Positions 8,552 through 16,848 are shown, numbered from the stretch's first letter. The stretch is DNA of 64,000 nt from Pseudoalteromonas shioyasakiensis (GCF_001550135.1 NZ_LRUE01000002.1:124001-188000); one strand, 5' to 3'. Numbers and translations are program-made. The notes: generated by a model not told the origin, from the letters alone.

Positions 8552-9295
8552 ATGTTTAAGAAAATCCTTGCATCAGTAGGTATTGGTGCAGCAAAAGTTG
8601 ACACTGTACTTGAGACAGAGCATTTACAACCGGGTCAAAAATTTAATGCCGTTATTGTTATTAAAGGCGGCGATGTTGATCAAGACATATCGGGTTTAGA
8701 CTTAGCACTGATGACACGTGTTAAAGTCGAAGGTGAAGATGGTGAGTACTTTACAAACCATGTAATTGAAAAGTGGCGAATTACAGATATCGGCACGATT
8801 GCAGCAGGTGCTGAAAAACATATTCCATTTGAAGCGCGACTGCATTCAGAAACACCGATCACTGAAATTAATGCTGGTTATAACCAATCACATGTGTGGC
8901 TTGAAACAGGCTTGGATATTGATTTAGCACTTGATCCAACTGATCGTGATGCACTTCATATTTATCCTAACGATGCTGTAAGCACGTTGATGGTAGCGAT
9001 GGATAGACTTGGCTTTAGCTTAGTAAAAGCGGATGTTGAAAAAGGCTTCTTAAGAGCACCTACATTTCAATCACATTCGGGATGCTATCAAGAGCTAGAG
9101 TATCGACCAAACAGCCGAAGCCTATTTGGTCTACAAGAGATAGAGTTGTCGTTTGTTCCTGAAGCGCACAAAACTCATGTACTGATTGAACTTGACCGTG
9201 CCTTTAGAGGGGATGGTTATGTCGATTTAACCATTGAGCATGATCATGTAAATCTGTCGCAGCTGTGTGATCAGCTAGAACGATTATTTGCTTAG
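8552..9295 (+). CDS. Spo0M-like (SpoOM family) arrestin-fold protein
   Basis: A 247-residue cytoplasmic protein that begins MFKKILASVGIGAAKVDTVLE, the characteristic start of the sporulation-control protein Spo0M family. The N-terminal half (about 1-140) has the beta-rich arrestin-like pattern, including LQPGQKFNAVIVIKGG. The C-terminal half (about 145-247) is a second conserved region. In Bacillus it affects sporulation and cell morphology; in non-sporulating gammaproteobacteria its role is unknown. It has a good ribosome-binding site (AAGGAG) and is followed by its own terminator, so it is probably monocistronic. Confidence 0.85.
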   Translation: MFKKILASVGIGAAKVDTVLETEHLQPGQKFNAVIVIKGGDVDQDISGLDLALMTRVKVEGEDGEYFTNHVIEKWRITDIGTIAAGAEKHIPFEARLHSETPITEINAGYNQSHVWLETGLDIDLALDPTDRDALHIYPNDAVSTLMVAMDRLGFSLVKADVEKGFLRAPTFQSHSGCYQELEYRPNSRSLFGLQEIELSFVPEAHKTHVLIELDRAFRGDGYVDLTIEHDHVNLSQLCDQLERLFA

Positions 9296-9316
9296 GCTAA
9301 CTGCTATTAAGTTAGT

Positions 9317-9343
9317 TAAAACCCAGCTACGGCTGGGTTTTTT
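9317..9343 (+). terminator. Intrinsic terminator after the spo0M-like gene
   Basis: AAAACCCAGC-TAC-GGCTGGGTTTTTT is a perfect stem with a T run, lying between the Spo0M-like stop and the elaA ribosome-binding site. Confidence 0.88.
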
Positions 9344-9362
9344 GTCTTCAAAAAGGAGAGTT

Positions 9363-9800
9363 ATGTTTTCTGTTAAAAGTTATAGTGAACTCAGTAAAGA
9401 TGAATTATTTGCCATTTTACGGGCGCGGGTTGATGTATTTGTGGTAGAACAAACTTGCCCTTACCCAGAAATTGACGAAGTGGATAACAATGAACTGACC
9501 CAGCACGTGTTCTTGTTTAAAGGTCAGCAGGTGGCAGCCTATGCACGATGCTATAAAAAGAGTGAGCAATTTAGCGCATTTGGTCGAGTGCTGGTAGCAA
9601 AGCAATTTCGTGGTGATGGTTTGGCGAGTAAGTTGGTGCAAACTGCGATAGACACATGTAAAGAGCATTGGCCTGACAAAGCGATTATGATTGGTGCTCA
9701 GTGTTATTTAACAGGGTTTTATCAGCAATTTGGTTTTGAAAATGTGGGCGATGATTACCTAGAAGATGGCATTCCACATCAAGATATGTGTTTGAAGTAG
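9363..9800 (+). CDS. elaA: ElaA-like GNAT N-acetyltransferase
   Basis: The ATG at 9363 has a strong AAGGAGAG site just upstream; a longer frame starting at 9288 runs through the terminator and is rejected. The 145-residue protein matches ElaA through LFAILRARVDVFVVEQTCPYPEIDEVD (compare LYALLQLRCAVFVVEQNCPYQDIDGDD in E. coli), followed by the GNAT core with the acetyl-CoA loop RGDGLASKLV (about 82-91) and the C-terminal FYQQFGFENVGDDYLEDGIPHQDM. Its acceptor substrate is unknown. It is convergent with the NSS transporter. Confidence 0.87.
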   Translation: MFSVKSYSELSKDELFAILRARVDVFVVEQTCPYPEIDEVDNNELTQHVFLFKGQQVAAYARCYKKSEQFSAFGRVLVAKQFRGDGLASKLVQTAIDTCKEHWPDKAIMIGAQCYLTGFYQQFGFENVGDDYLEDGIPHQDMCLK

Positions 9801-9820
9801 CCTAAATGGCCACTTCAAAC
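9790..9820. terminator. Hairpin between convergent elaA and the NSS transporter
   Basis: GTTTGAAGT at 9790-9798 pairs with ACTTCAAAC at 9812-9820. The stem overlaps the elaA stop codon. There is no long T run, so it may be a weak bidirectional terminator or a transcript-end stabiliser. Confidence 0.5.
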
Positions 9821-9831
9821 ATAAACATTTG

Positions 9832-11184
9832 TTAGCTTAACAGAGAGTTAGCAAATACGAGCGAAATGGCTAGTGGGCAAATAAACTTGATATACCATGG
9901 CCATACTTTCCAGAAGAAGCTATTAGCAGCTTCAGGGCATCCTTGTTGAATTTCTTTTAGCAGTGACGCGCGATGCCAAATCCAACCAACAAAAATACAA
10001 CACATTAAGCCTAGAATCGGTTGACCAATCTTAGTGGTTAAGGTGATCACAAAGCCAAACAAGGTGCCTAGGTTAAAGACAATTGTAAAACTAATGAGCG
10101 CAATAATACCGCCAATGATCCATGTAGCTTGCACACGCTTTAACGCAAAGCGTTCAACAGCATAGGAAACAGGTGCTTCTAGCATCGAAATCGATGAGGT
10201 TAACGCTGCAATACTCATTAACGCAAAAAATGCAAAGCCAACAAAAATACCCACATTACCCATGCTAGTGAATAGTGCCGGCAGCACTTGGAATACTAAG
10301 GTATCTTCTGAAAGTAATGCGCCTTCAGCAGAGAAAATTTGTACGCCTTGAGCTTGAGCAACATACATAGCTGGAATAATGAGTAAACCGGCTACAAAGG
10401 CAATGAACACATCGATTAAAGTCACATAAGCGCCTAACGATACTAGGTTTTCTTTTTTGCTAATGTATGAGCCGTAGATGATCATTACGCTGGTACCAAG
10501 CGACAATGAGAAAAATGCTTGTCCTAGTGCATTCACTAATAACTCAGGGTTTAAAATCGATGAAAAGTCTGGCACTAAATACGCCTTTAGGCCTTCCATT
10601 GCGCCATCTTGCGTCATTACATAGATGATAAGCATAAACAAAATCCCTAACAGGGCAGGCATTAAGCGCTTAGACCATTTTTCTATGCCGTTTTCTACGC
10701 CTTTAGAGATAATTGAGACGGTTAAAATAATAAATGCGGCAGTGAATATAAGGTTTCTTGATAGTGACTGCTCACTAAGCCAAGTGCCTGCTTGCTCTTG
10801 ACCAGCTAATTGTGCAACAGGTTCGAGGGTTGCACTCAGCATCCAGCCAGCCACAATCGCATAGAAGCTTAAAATGAGACCCGCACAAATAATACCGCCA
10901 AAACCCACCATGAAGGCGAACTTCTTTTGCCATGCTTGATTCGTTACTTTTCGAAGTGAAGTGACGGCATTAGCTTGACCATGACGACCAATTACTAACT
11001 CAGCCATTAAAGCAGGATAAGCAAGACAAAATGCTAACACTAAATAAGCCACTAAAAACGCGGCACCGCCATTACTTGCAGTTTGTGTTGGGAAACCCCA
11101 AATATTTCCTAAGCCAACAGCAGAGCCTGCTGCAGCCATAATAAATCCAAAGCGGGAGCTGAACTCCCCACGTGATGCGCTCAT
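9832..11184 (-). CDS. Sodium-dependent transporter of the NSS/SNF family
   Basis: A 450-residue polytopic membrane protein with about eleven helices. It opens with FGFIMAAAGSAVGLGNIWGFP, the first-helix signature of neurotransmitter:sodium symporters such as LeuT and MhsT, including the unwound glycine-rich segment that binds substrate and Na+. Such proteins import amino acids or related compounds with sodium, which fits a marine organism. The substrate cannot be predicted. The start at 11184 gives MSASRGEFSSRFGF. It lies between elaA (convergent) and the module B kinase on the same strand, separated from the latter by 173 bases. Confidence 0.9.
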   Translation of the reverse strand: MSASRGEFSSRFGFIMAAAGSAVGLGNIWGFPTQTASNGGAAFLVAYLVLAFCLAYPALMAELVIGRHGQANAVTSLRKVTNQAWQKKFAFMVGFGGIICAGLILSFYAIVAGWMLSATLEPVAQLAGQEQAGTWLSEQSLSRNLIFTAAFIILTVSIISKGVENGIEKWSKRLMPALLGILFMLIIYVMTQDGAMEGLKAYLVPDFSSILNPELLVNALGQAFFSLSLGTSVMIIYGSYISKKENLVSLGAYVTLIDVFIAFVAGLLIIPAMYVAQAQGVQIFSAEGALLSEDTLVFQVLPALFTSMGNVGIFVGFAFFALMSIAALTSSISMLEAPVSYAVERFALKRVQATWIIGGIIALISFTIVFNLGTLFGFVITLTTKIGQPILGLMCCIFVGWIWHRASLLKEIQQGCPEAANSFFWKVWPWYIKFICPLAISLVFANSLLS

Positions 11185-11357
11185 ATTATTGTTACTTCTC
11201 TATTTGTGACGGCGCTGACAATCTACTCGAATTAACACTAAATAAAAAGGGTTAATCATCCGCATTTTGGTTGTTCTTCGTTATGTGCGAGCTGTCAGCG
11301 TAGAATTCGTGCAATTGCGCATTACAATACGAAACAATTAACACAATTGAAACATGT

Positions 11358-12647
11358 TTATTGGCTTTTATTTTGAATTGAAAGAGTAAAACACGCGCCA
11401 CCTAGCTGCTTACTTTTTGATACTTCGACCGTACCATGATGCCAATCAACCACTTTCGCAACGATAGCAAGGCCAAGCCCGTAGCTTTCTCCATCCCGGT
11501 TACGATGTGTTTGTTCTTGGAAAAATGGACTAAATACTTTTTGCCAGTTTTGTTCGCTGACACCCGGACCGTCATCTTCAATTTTTATGGTAACGGATTC
11601 ACTGGTACTGGTTGCACTGAGTAAAATTTCTGATTCAGCAAAGTCGCAAGCATTACTTAATAAATTAACAATGGCCCGAGCTAACCAGTGTAAATCCGCA
11701 CAAATATCACCGCCTTCAACGTGGTGATTAATACGCAAGCCTTGTTGTTCAAGCTTGGGCTCAATTTGATGTATTAAAGTAAGAATATAGGTTTCTAGAT
11801 CAGAATGATTAAAGGTCAACTGATTTGCTTTTTGCTCAAGGGTTGCAAATGCCAAGTAACTTTTTAGCATAGACTCCATTTGGTCTAAGTCGTTTTCCAT
11901 TCGAGCAAGATACTCAAGGCGCTTTTCGTCATTAGGGCAGTCTTGCGCTGCTTCAAGGCCAAACCTTAAGCAGGCGATAGGTGTGCGAATATCGTGAGAT
12001 AAACTTGATGCCATTAACTTATTTTCATCAAGAAGTTTTTCAATTTGACTCGCCATACGGTTGAATGTCAGCTCAACATCTTTGATATAGGTAAAGTGAG
12101 ATAAGTGAATACGGCTTTTTAAATCACCTTTAGCAAAGCGTTGTGCCGCTTCGTTTAATACCGTTAAACGCTTGGCCAGTGGCGCAATGATAAAGCCCAT
12201 AAATACGCATAACCCAGCGTAGAACAACAAGGTGAGTAATACATCGTTGCCTTGCTCGTGTGTTAAGTCTTTATCTAAACGCATTTTTAAGTGGTGTGTG
12301 CCCAAAGCAGCTTCACTGTAAAGTAAATAGTAGCCTTGCTGATCTTCGAGGATAAGGCCACTAGGTTGGGTCATTTGTGTTAACAATGAATGAGGTAGCG
12401 CAAGCGACTGTGTAGGGCGATACTCTAGTTGCACAGCAAAGTTTTGGTTAATATCCGCAATAGCTTGCTCACGATCTTTAGCATCATACTTAGCGAGTTG
12501 CTTTGCAAAGCCTTTAATCATTTGTGTTTCGCTAGAAAACACATCCTGAGGTGCTTGGGTTTGTTGGCTAAAAGCATCAATTAGCCAACCCAACACGATG
12601 ATTGAAAGCAGGGCACTGCCAAGGAGTGAGATATAAAACTTTTTCAC
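11358..12647 (-). CDS. Sensor histidine kinase, RstB-like (module B)
   Basis: A 429-residue kinase with membrane helices at about 6-24 and 136-155, a periplasmic region of about 110 residues, a HAMP linker (about 156-208), HisKA with SLSHDIRTPIACL (His218) and a catalytic domain with DDGPGVSEQNW and YGLGLAIVAKVVDWHHG. The end of this catalytic domain closely parallels the module A kinase (GLGLAIVAKIVSWHQG), while the periplasmic domains look unlike each other, suggesting different input. The gene starts 12 bases after the regulator stop and is last in the operon. Paralogy with the kinase at 4.5-5.7 kb is clear by eye. Confidence 0.88.
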   Translation of the reverse strand: MKKFYISLLGSALLSIIVLGWLIDAFSQQTQAPQDVFSSETQMIKGFAKQLAKYDAKDREQAIADINQNFAVQLEYRPTQSLALPHSLLTQMTQPSGLILEDQQGYYLLYSEAALGTHHLKMRLDKDLTHEQGNDVLLTLLFYAGLCVFMGFIIAPLAKRLTVLNEAAQRFAKGDLKSRIHLSHFTYIKDVELTFNRMASQIEKLLDENKLMASSLSHDIRTPIACLRFGLEAAQDCPNDEKRLEYLARMENDLDQMESMLKSYLAFATLEQKANQLTFNHSDLETYILTLIHQIEPKLEQQGLRINHHVEGGDICADLHWLARAIVNLLSNACDFAESEILLSATSTSESVTIKIEDDGPGVSEQNWQKVFSPFFQEQTHRNRDGESYGLGLAIVAKVVDWHHGTVEVSKSKQLGGACFTLSIQNKSQ

Positions 12648-12659
12648 AGGCGCGAGTCG

Positions 12660-13367
12660 TTATTGCCAAGCGGTGGCAACAAGTAAATAGCCTTTGCCCC
12701 AGATAGTTTTAATTTTTTCAGGGTGCTGAGGGTCATCATTAAATTTTTTACGTAATGATGAAATCAGCACATCCACACTTCTGTCTAAGCCATCATATTC
12801 GCGCCCTTTCGTTGCCTTAAACACTGCATCTCGTGAAACCACTTGACCTGCATTACTTGCTAAATAATGCAGTAGTAGGTACTCAGCGCTTGAGATATGA
12901 ACCTCATCATTATTAAAGTAAACGGTACGTGACTCAGTATTGATTGATAACTTACCCACATTAATAAGCTCAGAGCTTGTGCTTGATTCTTGTGTATCTG
13001 ATTTAGAGCGAAGTGCTGCTTTTATACGTGCTAATAAAGCGCGAGGGCGAACGGGTTTCATCATGTAATCACTGGCACCAACTTCAAGGCCAATCACTTC
13101 ATCCATCTCATCATCACGTGCGGTGAGCATAATAATCGGGGCGTGATAAAACTGTCTTAAATCACGGCACACACTAATACCGTCTTGACCCGGAAGCATA
13201 ATATCTAACAAAACTAAGTCAGGGTTTGCTTTACGTACCTGCTCAACGACTTGGTCGCCACGTTGGCATATGGTTGTTTGGTAGCCTTGTTCAATTAAAT
13301 ATTCCGCAACCCAATTGGCGAGAGAAATATCATCTTCTACTAATAAGATAGTTCCGTAATGTTCCAT
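12660..13367 (-). CDS. OmpR/PhoB-family response regulator, RstA-like (module B)
   Basis: A 235-residue regulator: receiver with EDD at 11-13, phosphorylated Asp55 (LLDIMLPG), then a winged helix with REYDGLDRSVDVLISSLRKK, close to E. coli RstA and to the module A regulator (RQYDGLDRTVDVRVSRIRKK). It ends KTIWGKGYLLVATAW, matching KTVWGQGYLFVSDAW in module A. A GGAGTAA ribosome-binding site precedes the ATG at 13367. The gap of 13 bases from the DUF3019 stop indicates co-transcription. Promoter targets may include the MipA gene upstream, where repeated TGTAA motifs are seen; this is inference. Confidence 0.9.
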   Translation of the reverse strand: MEHYGTILLVEDDISLANWVAEYLIEQGYQTTICQRGDQVVEQVRKANPDLVLLDIMLPGQDGISVCRDLRQFYHAPIIMLTARDDEMDEVIGLEVGASDYMMKPVRPRALLARIKAALRSKSDTQESSTSSELINVGKLSINTESRTVYFNNDEVHISSAEYLLLHYLASNAGQVVSRDAVFKATKGREYDGLDRSVDVLISSLRKKFNDDPQHPEKIKTIWGKGYLLVATAWQ

Positions 13368-13380
13368 TATTTACTCCTGC

Positions 13381-13782
13381 TTAGAACAGTCGCCAACGAC
13401 GTTTTTTTTGACGATTTTGATAGACCCACTGTAATTGTATTTCAGTGCTTGCAACAACCTTACCGTTATCACTGCTTATAAGTTCAAAACCTATGGTTTC
13501 TGCTGAATCAAATTGGTATCTAAATAAGCCCTTTTGTTGCATCAACCAGCACTGAATAATGTGCTTGCTTTGTGCATTACGTAAGCAGTAGTTACCAACT
13601 TGCTCTTGATGCCATGTTAAATCAACTTCTGCGTAGCAATTTCTGCCTTCACGCAGCGCTACGCATGTGTCGGGCAGTGCAACTAACGCATTTTCAATAT
13701 CTTTCTTACCTACAGATTGCTGCTCAGCGAGTAATGGCCCTGACAGTAATAAGGTAAAGCACAAGTAATACTTAGAAAACAT
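13381..13782 (-). CDS. DUF3019-family periplasmic protein (module B)
   Basis: A 133-residue protein with a signal peptide (about 1-19, ending GPLLA). It shares with the 128-residue module A protein the same four-cysteine layout (DTCVALREGRNC, NYCL, QCWLM), a following QKGL[FY] segment and a basic-aromatic C-terminus (QKKRRWRLF). Overall identity is low, so the pair is old or fast evolving. It overlaps the end of the MipA-like gene by 11 bases, implying translational coupling. The function is unknown; the conserved cysteines suggest an oxidised periplasmic fold. Confidence 0.7.
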   Translation of the reverse strand: MFSKYYLCFTLLLSGPLLAEQQSVGKKDIENALVALPDTCVALREGRNCYAEVDLTWHQEQVGNYCLRNAQSKHIIQCWLMQQKGLFRYQFDSAETIGFELISSDNGKVVASTEIQLQWVYQNRQKKRRWRLF

Positions 13783-14611
13783 AACGCACGCCTACCTTGG
13801 CTTTATGCTGATACTCTTGAGAAATTATAGGGCTTTGGTGAATATCGTTTGAAAACCAAGTTGATAACCAACCAGTTAAAAACACCCAATGCCTGTTAAT
13901 TGGGTATTCTGCATGAAATTCAAAAATAAGGCTGTAAGAGGTATCCGGGTTATATACAGGGCGAGTTTCTAGCGCTTCAGCTTCTGAAATGCCAAAGTAG
14001 TAATTTGTAAAGTCTTCTGAGTAGGCACTTAAGCCAACGCCAGAGCGAAACTCCCAATTTCGCCAAGGAATGATCTGGCTAAAAAACGAATTCATTACCC
14101 AGCCATTATGTGCACCTGAAATATCATGCAGGTATTCAAATGAAATTTGCGAGTTTTCAAAGCGACGTGATAGGCGAAGACCTACATCAAAGTCGTAGTC
14201 GCGTGTTCTGATCCCTTCAAGCTCTTTAATTACTTCGTTACCATAAATATTTAAGCCTGTTTCATCAAAGCCAGATTGAATGTTGGTGCCGACAATATCT
14301 AAGCCCCATTCAAATTTATCGATAACGCTGTAACCTAATGTTAAACCGCCACTAAGTTGGCTTTGGTCATAATCGAGGTAAAAGCTGTCGTAAGAAACTG
14401 CGAGGTGTACATCTGGCTCTATGCCATCATTGTAAGAGTCCATGCCTACAAGGTAAGAGTCTTCAATGTAGTAACCTAACCCGATGCCCCAGTCCCATGC
14501 AAAGCCTTGACTAGGTTCTAAAGTATTGTCTGCATAATAGCGGTTACTTGCTTGGCTTGTGGTACTAAGCAAGGTTAAACATATCAATAATAGGGCACTG
14601 TAAGCTCGCAA
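13772..14611 (-). CDS. MipA/OmpV-family outer-membrane protein (module B)
   Basis: A 279-residue protein with a signal peptide (about 1-21, ending TTSQA) and a beta-barrel pattern with many alternating aromatic strands, ending KAKVGVRYVF with the terminal phenylalanine expected for assembly by the BAM complex. It is the first gene of the second MipA-DUF3019-regulator-kinase set. It has little residue-level similarity to the module A barrel, but the position, signal peptide, length and C-terminus agree. The MipA/OmpV assignment is less certain than for module A. It could bind or transport the compound sensed by the kinase, which is inference. Confidence 0.72.
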   Translation of the reverse strand: MRAYSALLLICLTLLSTTSQASNRYYADNTLEPSQGFAWDWGIGLGYYIEDSYLVGMDSYNDGIEPDVHLAVSYDSFYLDYDQSQLSGGLTLGYSVIDKFEWGLDIVGTNIQSGFDETGLNIYGNEVIKELEGIRTRDYDFDVGLRLSRRFENSQISFEYLHDISGAHNGWVMNSFFSQIIPWRNWEFRSGVGLSAYSEDFTNYYFGISEAEALETRPVYNPDTSYSLIFEFHAEYPINRHWVFLTGWLSTWFSNDIHQSPIISQEYQHKAKVGVRYVF

Positions 14612-14626
14612 CGTTGCTTCCTTGTC

Positions 14627-14718
14627 TGTAAGAAAGGGTAATAGCTTATAGTATATTGTTAAGGAGTTCCTGTAATCTGTAAAAAAATGTAGTAACAGAA
14701 ATTGGAAGTGTAAGAAAG
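14627..14718 (-). promoter_or_regulatory. Candidate regulator-binding repeats upstream of module B
   Basis: The sequence TGTAAGAAAG occurs twice on the plus strand, at 14627-14636 and 14709-14718, and between them lie two adjacent seven-base units TGTAATC and TGTAAAA at 14671-14684. OmpR/PhoB-family regulators bind direct repeats, and the E. coli RstA box contains GTTACA, the complement of TGTAAC. These repeats are therefore candidate autoregulatory sites for the module B regulator. This is inference from motif repetition only. Confidence 0.35.
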
Positions 14719-14740
14719 TGTTGCAAATTCAAGGAGGGAA

Positions 14741-14768
14741 GCTGTTTGCCTATGGGCAGACAAACAGC
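14741..14768 (-). terminator. Hairpin downstream of the 14.8 kb lipoprotein gene
   Basis: GCTGTTTG at 14741-14748 pairs with CAAACAGC at 14761-14768, with extra CC/GG pairing inside. It follows the lipoprotein stop codon (14778) on the minus strand. The T tract after it is poor, so termination strength is uncertain. Confidence 0.5.
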
Positions 14769-14777
14769 AAAAGTTAG

Positions 14778-15584
14778 TTACTGAACTTTTATTTTATCGA
14801 TTAAAATGCTGCTCAGGTAGTACTGCATCATAGGTGTAAGCGCGCTAATTTCTGTACGGTTACACGGTCCTTGTTCCTTTTTAAATTCGTTCATTCGCGT
14901 AATCGTTTGATAAGCAGGAATCGTTACTTCTTGGTTAACTCGTGCCATACGTGCCTCTTCAGAGTTTTGTTCATGTACAAAAGTCGCTACTTCAAGTTCA
15001 TTCTTTATTAGCTGCTGTTGTTCAAAGCTGTAGATCAGAGGCTCACGGTGAAAGCTTGCGCTGTCAATTGATGACTTTGCAAACCATACAACATCACCGG
15101 TTTTCTTGTGAGTTAAGCGCATGCTTACTTGACCTAAGATCGTTGCACATTGCTGAACTGGAAACTGTTTTGCTACTTCATCAAATAAAGGCAGAGGCTT
15201 TTTTGGTTTGACTAATTGATATTCTGTGTCTTCTATAAGCTCAAGATCAAGCTGATGAATAGATAGGGTGTAATCTGCTTGTGCGCCTTCTGCGACAACC
15301 TTTAACTGTTTGGCTGCAAGTGCTTCTGTAAGCTGACCATAAAGGGTATCAGTCACACTGGTTTTGTCGGCAACTATCACCACAGTTTGGTTTTTACTCA
15401 CTGCATGTGCAGGCAACTGTACTGACTTCACTTTAGGAGCTGCATGCTCTGTTTGATACTCTACTTGAAAGCGTTGGCTTTGTAAGCTTGGTTTCTTTGG
15501 CATCGAAAGTAATGGCGCAGGTTCAGGTTTAAGGGCACAACCAGCTGAAATTAAAGTAAAAAACAAAACTACAAGTAAGCGCAT
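14778..15584 (-). CDS. Uncharacterised lipoprotein
   Basis: From ATG at 15584 (MRLLVVLFFTLISAGC) the protein is 268 residues with a lipobox (LISAGC, lipidated Cys16). An ATG at 15602 would add six residues and cannot be excluded. The mature part contains a region (about 60-120) with VVIVADKTSVTDTLYGQLTEAL and YTLSIHQLDL, like proteins that combine several lipoprotein inputs, but I do not recognise the family. It contains two later cysteines (QQCATIL, GPCNRTE) that could form a disulphide. The gene is monocistronic, between module B and a divergent serine hydrolase. No function can be assigned. Confidence 0.65.
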   Translation of the reverse strand: MRLLVVLFFTLISAGCALKPEPAPLLSMPKKPSLQSQRFQVEYQTEHAAPKVKSVQLPAHAVSKNQTVVIVADKTSVTDTLYGQLTEALAAKQLKVVAEGAQADYTLSIHQLDLELIEDTEYQLVKPKKPLPLFDEVAKQFPVQQCATILGQVSMRLTHKKTGDVVWFAKSSIDSASFHREPLIYSFEQQQLIKNELEVATFVHEQNSEEARMARVNQEVTIPAYQTITRMNEFKKEQGPCNRTEISALTPMMQYYLSSILIDKIKVQ

Positions 15585-15699
15585 AAAGATTAATCTACCC
15601 ATAAATATTTAAGATTAAGCGTATTGTACGTTAGTCGAGGCAAAAGTTCATGATATTATGTTATAAGAAACTTCCTAAACAGACTTAAAAAAATAAATA

Positions 15700-16848
15700 A
15701 TGAAGTACAGCTTATCTTTAATTCCCTTTCTTTTTTCTTTTTTACTGCTTTTTGCTAGCGGAGAAGCTGCTTCGAGTGATAAGCAATGGCAAACTTTCGT
15801 TGCTGATTATAATAAACACCTTACCCGAAAATTAAAAAGTAAAGGGATACCAGGTGGTTCATTGGCGATTGTAAATATTGGTCATGATGATTTTATTAAT
15901 GGTATTGGTCGAACAAAAATAGAAAAAGGTCGTAAAGTCGATAAACATACCCGCTTTCGATTGGCATCAGTCTCTAAAACCTTTGCGGGCTCATTAACTG
16001 CTAAACTTGCAGCGCAAGGGGAGTTTAATATTGATGACCCAATAAGTAAGTTTATTCCTGCTTTTTCTAATACTGCTTACAAAGATGACTTAAAAATTTA
16101 TCATATCCTTAGCCATTCTAGTGGCCTAGTACCTAATGCATACGATAACCTAATTGAGTCGCGTATGAGTTACCCAGATATTGTCGAGCGGCTATTGACT
16201 GTTGAGCCTATCTGCAAACCAAGCGAGTGCTACGGCTATCAAAATGTGATGTTTAGTTTGATTGACTCAGTGATTTATCAATCAACACAGATGGACTACT
16301 CACATTGGATTTCAGAATATATCTTTGCGCCTTTAAAAATGGTGGATGCCAGTGTTGGTTTTGAGGGGATGGTTAAAGACAACAACTATGCTCACCCTCA
16401 TGTACGCGGTAGAAAGCGTTGGTATACATCTCGTTTAAAGAAAAATTACTATAAAGTGCCTGCAGCTGCAGGTGTAAACGCCAGCGCAAATGACATGGCT
16501 ATTTGGTTAAATGCGCAGCTAGGACAATACCCAGATGTATTACCACTCGAAGCATTGATCAAACAAACCCGTCCTTATACACATACTAAAAAAGAAACTC
16601 GTCGCCGAGTTTGGCGAAGCCATGTTAAAGATGCTTACTATGGATTGGGTTGGCGTGTTTACAACTATGATGATGAAGTACTTTATTACCACAGTGGTTG
16701 GGTGCAAGGTTATCGCAGCGATATTGTAGTATTTCCGCATCTAAACATAGGGTTTAGCTTAGTTCTCAATGCAGAAACAGGGTTAATTAATGAATTAACT
16801 ACCGAGTTTATTAATCGGGTTCTTAAATACACGCGAGAGCAAAAATAG
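15700..16848 (+). CDS. Secreted serine hydrolase of the beta-lactamase class C / PBP4* family
   Basis: A 382-residue protein with a signal peptide (about 1-24). The class C serine hydrolase motifs are intact: SxxK as S90-V-S-K93, YxN as Y180-Q-N182, and HxG as H331-S-G333 in place of KTG. This arrangement is typical of D-amino-acid hydrolases, esterases and EstB-like or PBP4*-like enzymes rather than true AmpC beta-lactamases, which have KTG. It is likely periplasmic and acts on peptidoglycan peptides or esters. It is divergent from the lipoprotein at 14.8 kb and followed by a terminator. Confidence 0.85.
   Translation: MKYSLSLIPFLFSFLLLFASGEAASSDKQWQTFVADYNKHLTRKLKSKGIPGGSLAIVNIGHDDFINGIGRTKIEKGRKVDKHTRFRLASVSKTFAGSLTAKLAAQGEFNIDDPISKFIPAFSNTAYKDDLKIYHILSHSSGLVPNAYDNLIESRMSYPDIVERLLTVEPICKPSECYGYQNVMFSLIDSVIYQSTQMDYSHWISEYIFAPLKMVDASVGFEGMVKDNNYAHPHVRGRKRWYTSRLKKNYYKVPAAAGVNASANDMAIWLNAQLGQYPDVLPLEALIKQTRPYTHTKKETRRRVWRSHVKDAYYGLGWRVYNYDDEVLYYHSGWVQGYRSDIVVFPHLNIGFSLVLNAETGLINELTTEFINRVLKYTREQK

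Noticed and set aside
15700-16848. True AmpC beta-lactamase
   Set aside because: The KTG motif is replaced by HSG and the length and spacing fit other class C serine hydrolases.
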